This document shows positions 1-9,713 of a stretch of DNA of 64,000 nucleotides, piece by piece. This DNA comes from Isoperla grammatica (lineage: Eukaryota; Arthropoda; Insecta; Plecoptera; Perlodidae), in NCBI GenBank assembly GCA_945910005.1, contig OX246747.1, positions 12,305,035-12,369,034 of the forward strand. Direction: 5' to 3'. Both the position numbers and the translations under genes were made by a program. Positions within the stretch are counted from its first letter, which is position 1, and every line of letters starts with the position of its first letter. The notes beneath the pieces are model-generated. The model was not told the origin of the DNA. It did no database searches and saw nothing but the letters and a program-made list of their open reading frames with translations.

Positions 1-2404
1 ATTTCTTAAACCAAAAGATAATGACACCAAAAATCCAAGTAAATATAGACCAATTACATGCTTACCTACTATTTACAAAATCTTGACATCGTGCATAACA
101 AATAAAATATATAGTCACTGCGAAGAACACAATATATTAGCTGAAGAACAAAAGGGATGTCGTAAATTGTCGCAAGGGTGTAAGGAACAATTAATTATCG
201 ATTCTGTTGTAATGAACCAAGCTTTCAACAAGAAGAGAAACATTCACGTTAGCTATATTGATTACAAGAAAGCGTATGATTCGTCACCACATTCGTGGCT
301 AATACAGATATTGGAAATTTATAAAGTAAACCCATTGATAGTAAACTTTTTGCGGACAGCGATGACGAGTTGGAAAACAACATTAAAGTTAAACGTAGGC
401 AAAGAGCAGATATGTACTGACCCAGTTAACATCCGACGAGGTATTTTTCAAGGTGACTCGTTTAGTGCGTTATGGTTTTGTCTTTCATTAAATCCATTAT
501 CTCATATACTAAACAAATCTACACATGGTTTCAAGATAAAGGACGGTAATGCGGTTTGCCACACACTTTCACATCTATTCTACATGGACGATCTCAAGCT
601 ATATGCTTTAAATGCGACACACATGACGAATCTTCTTAACTCAACGTTAGAATTCAGTAGAGATATATGTATGGATTTTGGAATTGATAAATGTAAGTCA
701 CTTCATGTCATCAAGGGAAAGATTACGAAATTAGAAGAGTTTGAAATTGACGAATACAACCGGATTGGAGTAATGGACGAAGAAGATATATACAAATATC
801 TAGGATTTGCGCAGGCTAAACGAATTGATCATAAACTGATGAAAAGTAAACTAATTTCTGCATACAAGAAACGAATAGGATCCATTTTAAAAACACAATT
901 GAATGGTAAAAACAAGATCAAAGCAATTAACACTTATGCTATACCGGTACTAACATATTCATTTGGAATTATTAACTGGACACAGACAGAACTTCATGCC
1001 CTAGAAACTCTCACCCGCACAACATTCACCAAATACAGAAGTCATCACCCTAAGTCAGCAATAGAACGAGTGACTCTACCTAGAGAAAAAGGGGGAAGAG
1101 GCTTGATTGATTTAAACAATTTATATTATAAACAAATTGAAATTCTGAGAAAGTACTTTTATACAAAATGCCCACATTCACAACTTCATACAGCTATAGT
1201 ATCGGCAGACAAGTCGCTTTCTCCCCTCAATTTAAATGACGGAAATTTAAACTTGCTTCAAAAACTAAATTCTGACACAGCAAAAGAGATCAGAATATCA
1301 GAAAAGACGTTACATAGCAGACATTATAAAGAACTTCTTAAGGATAGCGTCGATAGGGTAGCATCGAACAAATGGTTAACGTCCGGGGACATTTTCAGCG
1401 AAACAGAGGGATTTATGATCGCTATTCAAGATAAAGTAATCAAGACTAACAATTACAAAAAATACATACTGAAAGACGTCACAGTGGAAGATAAATGTAG
1501 AAAATGTAATTTGAAAGGCGAAACAATTGAACATATCGTATCTGGGTGCAAAATGCTTTGTCAAACAGATTATCTTCATAGGCATAACCAAGTTGCAAAC
1601 ATTGTACATCGAAAATTAGCCATGAAGTATAAACTTATAAACACAACCACTGCGTATTACAAATACAAGCCTGAAAAGGTATTAGATAGTAAAGACTACA
1701 AATTATATTACGACCGGGCAGTTATTACAGACCAAACCATACATCACAATAGACCGGATATTATATTTATTGACAAGAAGAAACAAGAAACGATTTTAAT
1801 TGATGTTGCCGTCCCTTTATGCCACAATGTAGAGACAACTTGGCGGGAAAAGATAAACAGATATAAGGAATTATCAATTGAAATAAAAAGGTTGTGGAAG
1901 CAGAATAATGTAACTGTTATACCGTTAATTATATCAGCAAATGGCATTGTTCCACGTAAACTCCATGACAGTATTAAACTAATTGGTCTCCAACCGAACA
2001 TATACATCGAGATGCAAAAAGCAATTATTTTGAACACGTGTAGGATAGTGCGAAAATTTTTGAACTAAGAAGAATGAAGACTTCAAGAAGTTCTCCATCC
2101 CGATGGTGGTTTTCGTGGTTTCCACCGTACAAAGAGCGAATGCTGGGATGAGTACAAATCGGCCACGACCGTACATAGCATCCACAGTTCGGTTTGGAAA
2201 ATATAATGTGGACAATGATATATTAAGTAGTATAGCCAAATGTGGGCATTTGAGAAGCAGAAGAAGAAGAAGAAGAAGAAGAAGAGGATATATTAAGTAG
2301 TTCTAAGTAGATTTTAATAAGGTAAACACATGGAAATACTTGACATTTGTGTCCGTACAACATGTTTATGCCGGTTTTGACCGAGTTTGTATGTATTGCA
2401 ACAA
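1..2404 (+). mobile_element. R4/Dong-type non-LTR retrotransposon, 3' part
   Basis: The element runs in from the left edge of the window. It consists of the ORF, then a 3' UTR of about 330 bp that carries a short (AGA)n run near 2262-2284, then a 3' end (tgacatttgtgtccg ... ttgcaacaataaaa) that passes directly into (TAA)n at about 2405-2482. R4/Dong elements are known to target TAA repeats, and the same 3' end recurs at 3701-3768, again between TAA tracts. The 5' half of the element is outside the window. Confidence 0.8.
2..2068 (+). CDS. Reverse transcriptase / restriction-like endonuclease ORF of an R4-type LINE, 5'-partial
   Basis: This is an uninterrupted frame of 688 codons, open from the window edge, so the true start is outside. 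In order it shows RT motif RPITCL close to the left end, the RT motif A segment SYIDYKKAYDS with its catalytic Asp, a GIFQGDSFSALWF segment, and the catalytic box FYMDDLKLYA. Near the C-terminus is a C-x2-C-x8-H-x4-C knuckle, followed by RPDIIFID ... LIDVAVP, the PD...D active-site pattern of the restriction-like endonuclease used by R2/R4-group elements. YMDD in place of the more common FADD, and the knuckle-plus-PD/D order, fit R4/Dong and exclude APE-type LINEs. The protein would nick the target and prime reverse transcription in the nucleus. No stop or frameshift is seen in the visible part, so this copy may be recent and possibly active. The family call is from motif recognition. Confidence 0.85.
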   Translation, partial: FLKPKDNDTKNPSKYRPITCLPTIYKILTSCITNKIYSHCEEHNILAEEQKGCRKLSQGCKEQLIIDSVVMNQAFNKKRNIHVSYIDYKKAYDSSPHSWLIQILEIYKVNPLIVNFLRTAMTSWKTTLKLNVGKEQICTDPVNIRRGIFQGDSFSALWFCLSLNPLSHILNKSTHGFKIKDGNAVCHTLSHLFYMDDLKLYALNATHMTNLLNSTLEFSRDICMDFGIDKCKSLHVIKGKITKLEEFEIDEYNRIGVMDEEDIYKYLGFAQAKRIDHKLMKSKLISAYKKRIGSILKTQLNGKNKIKAINTYAIPVLTYSFGIINWTQTELHALETLTRTTFTKYRSHHPKSAIERVTLPREKGGRGLIDLNNLYYKQIEILRKYFYTKCPHSQLHTAIVSADKSLSPLNLNDGNLNLLQKLNSDTAKEIRISEKTLHSRHYKELLKDSVDRVASNKWLTSGDIFSETEGFMIAIQDKVIKTNNYKKYILKDVTVEDKCRKCNLKGETIEHIVSGCKMLCQTDYLHRHNQVANIVHRKLAMKYKLINTTTAYYKYKPEKVLDSKDYKLYYDRAVITDQTIHHNRPDIIFIDKKKQETILIDVAVPLCHNVETTWREKINRYKELSIEIKRLWKQNNVTVIPLIISANGIVPRKLHDSIKLIGLQPNIYIEMQKAIILNTCRIVRKFLN

Positions 2405-2484
2405 TAAAATAATAATAATAATAATAATAATAACAATAGTAATATAATTAATAATAATAATAATAATAATAACAATAATAATAA
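2405..2484. repeat. (TAA)n microsatellite between two R4 copies
   Basis: This is an imperfect TAA/AAT run interrupted by aacaat. It is both the 3' tail of the R4 element and the left flank of the next R4 fragment. Confidence 0.9.
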
Positions 2485-2808
2485 TTACATAGCAGACATT
2501 ATAAAGAACTTCTTAAGGATAGCGTCGATAGGGTAGCATCGAACAAATGGTTAACGTCCGGGGACATTTTCAGCGAAACAGAGGGATTTATGATCGCTAT
2601 TCAAGATAAAGTAATCAAGACTAACAATTACAAAAAATACATACTGAAAGACGTCACAGTGGAAGATAAATGTAGAAAATGTAATATGAACGGCGAAACA
2701 ATTGAACATATCGTATCTGGGTGCAAAATGCTTTGTCAAACAGATTATCTTCATAGGCATAACCAAGTTGCAAACATTGTACATAAAAAATTAGCCATGA
2801 AGTATAAA
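2485..2808 (+). pseudogene. Internal fragment of the same R4 LINE
   Basis: This segment matches 1310-1633 almost base for base, with only a few differences (for example at the codons after the second Cys of the knuckle). It begins exactly at the end of the (TAA)n tract. Homology stops at 2808, inside the ORF, so the fragment lacks both the 5' part and the PD...D active site and 3' UTR. An internal fragment missing its 3' end is not a normal target-primed insertion. A template switch or a later deletion is more likely. Confidence 0.85.
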
Positions 2809-3360
2809 TGTATAAAGGCGGACGCGGGCTCAAAGAGAAATGACGTCATCGCACGCAGTGTTGCCATAGTTTCACGGCTCGCCCGATTTCCCATCAAATG
2901 TTCTTGTAGTGAAGCCAATATTGACCGAAAACGAGTCGAGAGATTGTATTCATACATACATATTTAGAATTGTCGTTCAATTATCTTCAAATTGAGTATA
3001 AAATAAAGAAAATGACAACAGTAACATCACAGTTTCAATGGTAGGGGATAGGGAAATCGACGGATTTCAAATATTTATATTAAAAAAAGTAGTCGATGAA
3101 ACTACTTCATTTTTCGCTAATATTTAGGCCTAACATGATATTTAAGTGTATATTCAACATGATTTGTAGCACAATGACAAATAGTTGGCTATACAGTGGA
3201 TCGACTTTAATAGGGTACATCACTAAAAAGTGGAGTTTTTCCTGAGAAACTAAAGTATTCAGTTATCACACCTGTATTTAAAAATAGTGACAAGACAAGT
3301 CAAATATAACTAACTACATACCCATTTCAATACTATTTTATACTGCAAAAGAGAGCCATT
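2809..3360. other. Gene-free stretch
   Basis: A unique-looking segment with a GC-richer start (about 2816-2950) passes into AT-rich sequence. I see no convincing exon or element end. Confidence 0.5.
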
Positions 3361-3384
3361 AGGACCATTGCAGACTGTTGAGTG

Positions 3385-3483
3385 ATTAGATTGTTCAGTA
3401 AAATTTAAGTTAAGTTATTAGTTGGTTGATAGTGCCTAGAGGCTTAATTAGTGTTGAGAGGGAAAGAAAGATAGGAACCAACA
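3385..3483 (+). repeat. Diverged copy of the MDM2-like gene's last codons and 3' UTR
   Basis: The plus strand here (ttagattgttca ... gttggttgatagtgcc ... gagagggaaagaa) matches the reverse complement of about 4705-4800, which holds the stop codon and 3' UTR of the MDM2-like gene, in inverted orientation. A shorter match to its outer end (gaaagggaaagaa ... aggaacca ... cttacctt) occurs at about 31075-31115. That third match suggests a dispersed repeat ends in the UTR. Confidence 0.6.
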
Positions 3484-3645
3484 GTGTACCTTTATGTTCT
3501 GCAGCAATCTAGTTAGAGATAACATTGACATATATATAATACTCGACCCAGCCGTGAAAAAAGTCCCCTAGTCTCCTGAATGTTGATTTACGTTTTTGTT
3601 AGTTTACGTTTTGTGTTCGATGACATTGATATAATATATACATAC

Positions 3646-3649
3646 ATAG

Positions 3650-3703
<54 letters not shown>

Positions 3704-3767
3704 CATTTGTGTCCGTACAACATGTTAATGCCGGTTTTGACCGAGTTTGTATGTATTGCAACAATAA

Positions 3768-3797
<30 letters not shown>
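3646..3797 (+). mobile_element. Minimal R4 3'-end insertion inside a (TAA)n tract
   Basis: (TAA)n at about 3650-3700 is followed by a piece of about 68 bp (3701-3768) that matches the last bases of the R4 element ending near 2404. More (TAA)n follows. It is an extremely 5'-truncated insertion into the preferred target. Confidence 0.8.
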
Positions 3798-3798
<1 letters not shown>

Positions 3799-4137
3799 TA
3801 TTAATATATATATATATATATGTTAGAACCGGTCGTTCGGTGGACCAGCTCTAGTACTAGCACGGTGAAAAAACGGTGATAACGGTAATGGTTTTATCAG
3901 AGCTCAAAGACGACAGTCTGTCTTCGACAACTGAACTCGGCGTTCTGTTCCTGTCGTAACCTGTAGAGTTTGCGTCTTCCTCCCAGGTGAGCGTGCATTC
4001 GCCGGAAGTGAGCGCAAATTTAAATGTGGCTGGCACAAGTTGCAGCCCTCGGTGGTACAACGATAACATATATATATATATATATACACATATGTTTGTT
4101 TTGAAGTTTTTGCGGACGTAAGTTATGGAATTGTTGG

Positions 4138-4275
4138 CTTCTGGGATATGCCGCTTTGGGTGAGTATACACTGGTGCAGACCGAAGTCGAGACCAGACCT
4201 GTCAAGTCTGTCATCATCTGTGACAGACTTCGGTCTGCACCAGTATACTCACACAAGCGGCATATCCCAGACGAC
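4138..4275. repeat. Foldback hairpin, arms of about 50 bp
   Basis: The left arm (about 4138-4191, tgggatatgccgc ... ggtgcagaccgaagt) is mirrored by the right arm (about 4222-4273). The loop is about 30 bp. It is flanked on both sides by (TA)n runs. This is probably a small foldback or MITE element. Confidence 0.75.
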
Positions 4276-4312
4276 AACAATTCAATATAATATATATATA
4301 ATATATATATGA

Positions 4313-4590
4313 TAAGTAGAAGAATAGTCCCCAACAGCTTACCTGAATTGTAGACCGCTGTGGTAGAGAGAATAAATAACATATAAAAGAGACTAAGACA
4401 ACACAATATTTCCGAGAGACTACTAGTCTACTCACTCCCGAGTGATCAAGGTCCTGCACCGAAACGTCTCGGAAATCTTGTGTTGTCTCTTTAACTCTTT
4501 TATATTGTCTCTTTTATATGTTATTTATTCTCTCTACCACAGCGGTCTACAATTCAGGTAAGCTGTTGGGGACTATTCTTCTACCTCTCA
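4313..4590. repeat. Foldback hairpin, arms of about 105 bp
   Basis: The left arm (about 4315-4422, gtagaagaatagtcccc ...) is mirrored by the right arm (about 4471-4587, ... ggggactattcttctac). The loop is about 50 bp. It lies next to the hairpin at 4138-4275. Confidence 0.75.
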
Positions 4591-4779
4591 TATTAACAGC
4601 CTTTTGGCCTCTCTATAACCCATATATATGTATATAGGCCTATATATATAATATGTGTCATCACTAACCACGTGGCTGTCGAACTTTTCAAAGGTAAGCT
4701 TTTGGTTCCATGGTTCTTTCCCTCTCAACACTAATCCATCTTCTAGGCACTATCATCAACCAACCAATAACTTAAAACT

Positions 4780-4985
4780 TTATTTGAACAATCTAACCAC
4801 TCGAGTGCAGCCGTTGCACATGGGACACCTCCTGTTCAGTTTCCATGCCCTCTTGGAGCATTTGTAGCACCCCCACATGTGGCAGAACCTTGCGTGGTAA
4901 AATGCTGCGTTTCGGGGTTCTGTCTTGCAGCCATTGCACAAATTGCTGTTGTCGGGCACGCTACTTGTGCTGGGGCCTGGTTCAT
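4780..4985 (-). CDS. MDM2-like: MDM2-like E3 ubiquitin ligase, last exon (RING domain)
   Basis: The exon reads from an acceptor (ctgtgtgcag, AG at 4987-4986) to a TAA stop at 4780-4782. Its residues form C-x2-C-x10-H-x4-H-x3-C-x2-C-x10-C-x2-C. This is exactly the ligand spacing of the C2H2C4 RING of MDM2/MDMX, which differs from ordinary RINGs. As in MDM2, the RING ends the protein, with a short hydrophobic tail (TRVVRLFK) after the last Cys pair; in MDM2 such a tail supports dimerisation and E3 activity. The exon enters with two bases of a codon, which matches the one-base overhang left by the exon at 6068-6386. By homology the product transfers ubiquitin to p53-family proteins and to itself. 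Function is inferred from the family; the motif is read directly. Confidence 0.85.
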
Positions 4986-5264
4986 CTGCACACAGAAGAG
5001 TTCAATGCTAGCTAAAATCCTGTATTCCTAGTTACATTAAAACACAATATATTCCCAAGGAAGGTTGTGGTTGTTGAATACGTACTCTTAAGAGCGAAGG
5101 ATACCTCTACATCAAAAACCACAGACAATTTTCATTTTTAAATTTTATCTCAAAAATACTTCTTGAAATCGAAAATCTGACTCATCAGCTTAGAAAGCCC
5201 TACAGACCAAATGAAATTAAAATAGTAGGATAGTTATTTTGATTATTAGGCTATATCAAAAATT

Positions 5265-5462
5265 AGACCAAGGAAGAGATGGAAGGAAAAGATTGCTGAA
5301 AACCTACAGATGAGAGGAGAGAACTGGGAGCAAGTAGAGGAAGTACGATTGTGGGAAGATAGGAAGAGGTGGACAAATTTGGTTGTAAAACCCAAGCTGA
5401 CCCTGCCAGAAGCAGGAAACGGTGATGGATAAAGAAGAAGAAGAAGAAGAAGAAGAAGTATT
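5265..5462 (+). pseudogene. LINE ORF2 C-terminal relic with (GAA)n tail, in MDM2 intron
   Basis: The frame reads RPRKRWKEKIAENLQ, then NWEQVEEVRLWEDRKRW, then a stop near 5430 and (GAA)n. This pattern (RP-x-RW ... E-x-LR-x-DR-x-RW) is the usual C-terminal end of many LINE reverse transcriptases. It lies in the intron between the zinc-finger and RING exons of the MDM2-like gene, on the opposite strand. The clade cannot be told. Confidence 0.6.
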
Positions 5463-6067
5463 AAAATAAAAAAAAACAATTAAAAAATACTGATTATAAT
5501 GTTCACACATTTTGGAGCATTCACCACAGTGCGCTGTTGATTCAGATTTTCGATTTCGGAAGTCCATTCTTGAGATAAAATTTTAAAATGAAAATTTGAA
5601 ATCCTGGTTGAAATCCTGACGGTAAAGGTACCCATTCCCGTTAATAATATATTGCTACTGTATTGCTACTGTACTGCTACTATATTGCTACTGCTAAAAA
5701 TTAAATGTATGGGACTGGGAGTCTACGGACCTTGTTTGAATGTAGAACGTTTGCGATGTGATTTCCGCCGTTTTATTCTGGTAACTGTAGGTCGAAAAGT
5801 TTCCTGCTTTCGTTTCTAAAACATAAAATTAAAATTTTTAGTGGCAGGTTTATACTAGGCCCTGTATCACGGGTAGTAATTAGTAATATGCAATAAGATC
5901 GATGAGTATATTATTATCTGTGAGTAACTATAAATGGGCAGGTAAATTTGCAATAGCCTAGTGTCACCATGTATTGAAAATACATATCACAATAGCCACA
6001 TTTACATTGAGAACAGAGTGTAGTACTATACCGAAATCTCAGTTCAAAACAATGGGTTTCCGTTTAC
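5463..6067. other. Intron sequence of the MDM2-like gene
   Basis: AT-rich, with no recognised element apart from a short tandem run (tattgctactg) near 5650-5690. The 5' splice site of this intron is the minus-strand gtaaac at 6067-6062. Confidence 0.5.
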
Positions 6068-6386
6068 ATGACGAGTACTGAACTGAAAATTTCGGTACTA
6101 TCGGTCCTAATCCCACATTCCCATTCATTGACATATTCATGTCATTAAGTGTTTCGATAACCAACAGCGGTAGTTTAGCAAGTTTACATACTTGGAAACA
6201 CTTCTCGCAGTACCGGAACACGGGATTATTCTTCTTACAACCACAGCGGGGGCACTGCCAGTAGTCGGCTTTATGTATCTCTGGATCATGGTCTGGATTG
6301 TTGTTGTTCTGTTGTTCGGAATTCGAGCTAAGATCAGCGAACGTTCCACCGTCATCATTGACGTCGTAATTGACGACAATGAATCC
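6068..6386 (-). CDS. MDM2-like: MDM2-like E3 ubiquitin ligase, acidic region and zinc-finger exon
   Basis: The acceptor is taatcgtgcag (AG ending at 6387) and the donor is gtaaac at 6067. The exon encodes an acidic/Asn-rich stretch, then DPEIHKADYWQC, which closely resembles the DPEISLADYWKC lead-in of the human MDM2 zinc finger. A C-x2-C-x11-C-x2-C RanBP2-type finger follows. In MDM2 this finger binds ribosomal proteins, and the acidic region contacts p53 and p300. The exon starts in phase 0, joining the Ser-rich exon at 6950-7065, and leaves a one-base overhang that the RING exon completes. The finger loop is one residue longer than in human MDM2. The linker to the RING is shorter than in vertebrates. 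Confidence 0.85.
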
Positions 6387-6949
6387 CTGCACGATTAGAA
6401 ACCACACACAAATGATAAATGAAAGAGGGGCACTCAGTGAACTAAATGTTTAACTGTTTTTCAAACTCTAGCAACATGTGTGTTGCAACTTGTTCTATCT
6501 TACGATTAGTAATACAACTTTTGGCAAGAGTGTTAGAAAGTGCAGAACATTTTTATTTAAGGAACCTGTATATTTTGAAGCGAGACTCGGAATTGGCGAT
6601 GCTGCCGATACCAACCAATATCGCAGATTGTTAAGAATCGGTTTCAGTATACATCCCAAGAATAAAACGTTAGTTCAGGGCCACCAATTATTTTCCAGTG
6701 TTTGTGGGCCCCCCAGAGAATGGGAGGAGCAGACTGCTCCTGAAATCTTGGCACATTATTGAATGGCATTTCTGGATTAAAACTGTAATGCTGTCTCTGT
6801 CAATTGATTGATATTGAGAAAGTTATATTTTTCAGCTTAACTATGGAAATAGATATTTTATCCACTTGCATATTCAATATCTTAACTTCATTTTAATAGT
6901 AGGCCCACGCCTAGGCCTACCTGGGGGGTAAGAATAAGGCTGTACTCAC
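6387..6949. other. Intron of the MDM2-like gene
   Basis: The intron is bounded by gtgagt (minus, 6949) and an AG at 6387-6388. The plus strand has an open stretch ending at 6762 that resembles no family I know. I treat it as non-coding. Confidence 0.5.
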
Positions 6950-7065
6950 AAACGAGGAAGTCGAGCTGTATGAACTGTATGATGCCTCAGAAAAGGAAGC
7001 TGAAGAGAGCTCTGGTTCTGATGAGCTGCTCTTAGTGCAAGTGTAGGATGTATCTGGCACTATAG
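6950..7065 (-). CDS. MDM2-like: MDM2-like E3 ubiquitin ligase, Ser-rich exon (probable)
   Basis: The exon lies between a minus-strand acceptor (catacttcacag, AG at 7067-7066) and a canonical donor gtgagt (6949-6944). It encodes a Ser/Glu-rich segment (KSSSSEPELSSASFSEASYS ...), like the phospho-regulated Ser-rich linker upstream of the MDM2 acidic domain. It ends in phase 0, as the next exon requires, and begins with the last two bases of a codon. The N-terminal SWIB/p53-binding domain, which should lie further upstream on the minus strand, was not found. Either it is encoded by exons I could not recognise, or this homologue is diverged or truncated. Confidence 0.6.
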
Positions 7066-7257
7066 CTGTGAAGTATGAACATATGGTAGAAACACAGTAT
7101 CCAGTGGAACTAAGCACAATCCTAATCAGAAATGTGATGCAATTATTATGGAATAAATAGCCTACACTAGGTCACGTCCCTAGGGCCTAGGCTATACCTG
7201 AAATCGATATGTCAGACTTTTCAAGTGTGAAAATTGTGGTAAATTGAATCCAGCCAT

Positions 7258-7305
7258 GAGATGAATGAATGAATGAATGAATGAATTAATTAATTAATTA
7301 ATGAG
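7258..7305. repeat. (ATGA)n / (TTAA)n microsatellite
   Basis: A short run of gaatgaat units passes into taattaat units. Confidence 0.85.
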
Positions 7306-7554
7306 CTGAATCATAGGTCCCATGCAAAAAAAAACAGGCTGGATTTTAAAGAAATATAGAATTATTTGTTTTATCACAACAGGCTTCAATAAGGAATGCT
7401 CATCAAAAATAAATAATCCTCAAAGTAGGCCTACCTACAAATGAGAGATCATTAGGCCTATATAAAAATATGGGGTAGGCCTATATAGGACTAAATTGTA
7501 TAAGTTATCTGAGATGTATATATTTCCAATTCCAATTCTTCAATTCTAAAAGAG

Positions 7555-7845
7555 GGTGGGGGGAAACCAGTAGCAGATTGCAAGAAGGAGTAAACAGAGG
7601 GAGGGGGGATCATAATGGAAGTTTCAATAGACAGGTGGTAAGATCTGGGCAAGTTTCGATTTTTGAGAGAATGGTCAGGGAATGGAATGAGTTACCCAAG
7701 GAGGTTGTTGAGTGTGAATCAGTAAGGGAATTTAAAATAGATTGAAGGATATGAAGTGATAAGGAAGGGTGGGGGGGGGGGGGGAGGTGGAGACCTTATG
7801 GCCCATTTGCAGCCTTAAAGTGCTTAATTCTAATTCTAATTCTCA
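7555..7845 (+). pseudogene. LINE 3'-end relic
   Basis: At about 7641-7745 the frame reads RSGQVSIFERMVREWNELP, then KEVVECESVREFK and a stop. This is the conserved C-terminus (F-x-x-R-V-x-x-x-W-N-x-LP-x-x-VV) of many LINE reverse transcriptases. A poly-G tract and a 3' tail of repeated aattct units (about 7826-7845) follow, as expected for a 5'-truncated LINE. Confidence 0.7.
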
Positions 7846-7987
7846 CTTTAAGTGATAAGTGATAACCAACTGTAAATCAGTTTAGTTACTGAGTGAGTAG
7901 ACTAGCTATATTGATTTATTTTTTATTTTATTTATCTATAGGTCTGCAGTATATAATATATAGGGTTTGTACACGTGACGTCACAGT

Positions 7988-8215
7988 TAGCTACAACAAT
8001 GAAACAAATGAGTGAACTGAAGGACAAACAACAAGCTGTCAAAATAATAAAATTCCAACCTTATGAAGAAAAACAAGTTAGTGAAAACTTAATGATGGAC
8101 AACAATGTTTCTTGTTTGTTTTGAAGGTCACTGTTTTCCAAAATCAGAACAATTTATTTTTTGACAGCTTGTTGTTTGTCTATCGAGTCAATTCATTTGT
8201 TATCATTGTTGTAAC
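7988..8215. mobile_element. MITE with about 55-bp terminal inverted repeats
   Basis: The left end (ctacaacaatgaaacaaatg ... caacaagctgtcaaaa) is mirrored by the right end (ttttttgacagcttgttgtt ... ttatcattgttgtaac). The total is about 228 bp with no coding capacity. The target duplication was not resolved. Confidence 0.75.
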
Positions 8216-8287
8216 CGGCGTTATGAAGACTGCGTCTCAAATCGATGATTTTCGCTAGTCGACTAGGCCTAGGCCTAGCGTAGCAGT

Positions 8288-8362
8288 AAAGCGCTCCACA
8301 CACGATCCAATTTGCATGACAAGCCTGGCTTGACATGCAAGTTGCATCGTGTGTGGCGCAAT
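8288..8362. repeat. Short foldback hairpin
   Basis: gcgctccacacacgat near 8290 pairs with atcgtgtgtggcgc near 8346-8360, and the inner bases also pair. The total is about 75 bp. Confidence 0.7.
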
Positions 8363-9713
8363 TAGTAACAATACATTAAAACCATTGGTAATTGTTGTGT
8401 TAGTTGGCGAAATAGGCGAAGCAGGCCAAAATAGAGATTTGAGGTACGCCCTTGAAGTGAGGTTATGTGCAAGAGATCTAGGCCCTACATACCACTGTTG
8501 TAGACCTAGACATCCCTAAAGTGAGACATGTCACAAAGTGACAACAGCTTTCATGAATACAGACAGGCCCTGGCTATAAGAATAACTTACTTACCACCTC
8601 CTGATACTGTGCTTACCATTCATAATAAACGTTTAATGGAATACTCAAGACCACATGCGAAATGTGTAGGCCTAGTTTCTTTGTCCCGAGTCCTGACCTT
8701 GGAGCATGGATAGTAGAGTAGGGGTAGAGGGAGTATCCCTACCGGCCGTCGCGCGACGGCCGCAACATCGAATGGAGACGAATCACGTGACACTTGGCAA
8801 GGCAGCGCGGCAGTGTTAGTTGCTTTTTAATCTGCATAGATACCGTCCATTACGGAATTCGTTGGTTTTACCGTTTTAGGGAGGCTGTATAATATGTTCA
8901 CAAGTTATTGAAACGTAACACAACTTTTATATTAAAACAAGTGCTTGGCCACCTAGACAATTTGATGTGGCCTAGAGGCCTACACCAATGACGTCACTAG
9001 GGGGTTTTGGGGGAGGCCTGCGCCCCCCCCCCCCCCCAATAATTTCCTCGTTTTTTTTTGCCCCAGTTAACAACCCACTGTCACAGCTGCACTTTACACG
9101 AATTATCACAACTTAAAATAATTTATTTGGCTGAAATGGAGGAGGCCAAAGTCCAAGGTTATGTAAAATTTCTTTCGCCATGTGTACTTGAACGTACGAG
9201 ACTGCCTCTGCCCACACGCGTGTAGTACCGTGTCCGTTTGAAATGATTATCTCTCCGAAACCTTAAGGGTGCAAAAATCGATACTTGGGTGCAAAAAAGG
9301 TGCAAAAATGGTGCAAAAATATGAACCTATAATTGAGTTGAATTTCCAAAATGGGGGGGACAGCCATTAAACAGCCATTAACCTGTCTCCCCCCCCCCCC
9401 CAAATGGAAATGCGAATAACTCCGAAACTAATGCGGTGCAAAAATCAATACTTGGGTGCAAAATGGTGCATAATTGGTGCAAAAATATGAGAACATTTTT
9501 GGATTGATGTGGTAAGGTGGGGGAGACAGGTTAATGGACCCGCAGTGACCGGTTCCTATGTTTAAATGCAGTTAATTTTGGTTGTGTTTGTGGGATCGTT
9601 GATGGGTTGCCAATTTTAGTAACTAATATTCAGCAAGAAGTACTTGTCTCTAAACTCTAAAGTATATTGGCTAAGATAATAATATGTGGTAGCCTAATTC
9701 AAAGTATACTTAC
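8363..9713. other. Gene-free stretch with repeated tggtgcaaaaat motifs
   Basis: Contains the GC palindrome at 8743, C and G homopolymer runs at 9010-9026 and 9391-9401, and a cluster of ggtgcaaaaa units at 9269-9320 and 9433-9485. No exon was recognised on either strand. The missing MDM2 N-terminal exons might be expected here but were not seen. Confidence 0.5.
8743..8762. other. 20-bp perfect GC-only palindrome
   Basis: cggccgtcgcgcgacggccg reads the same on both strands and carries several CpGs. It sits in an otherwise AT-rich region. No flanking gene start was recognised. Confidence 0.8.

Noticed and set aside
2103..2300. 65-codon frame ending in an Arg run
   Set aside because: It is the R4 3' UTR with an (AGA)n microsatellite.
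6478..6762. 94-codon plus-strand frame in an MDM2 intron
   Set aside because: No recognisable motif and antisense to the gene; probably chance or an unknown repeat.
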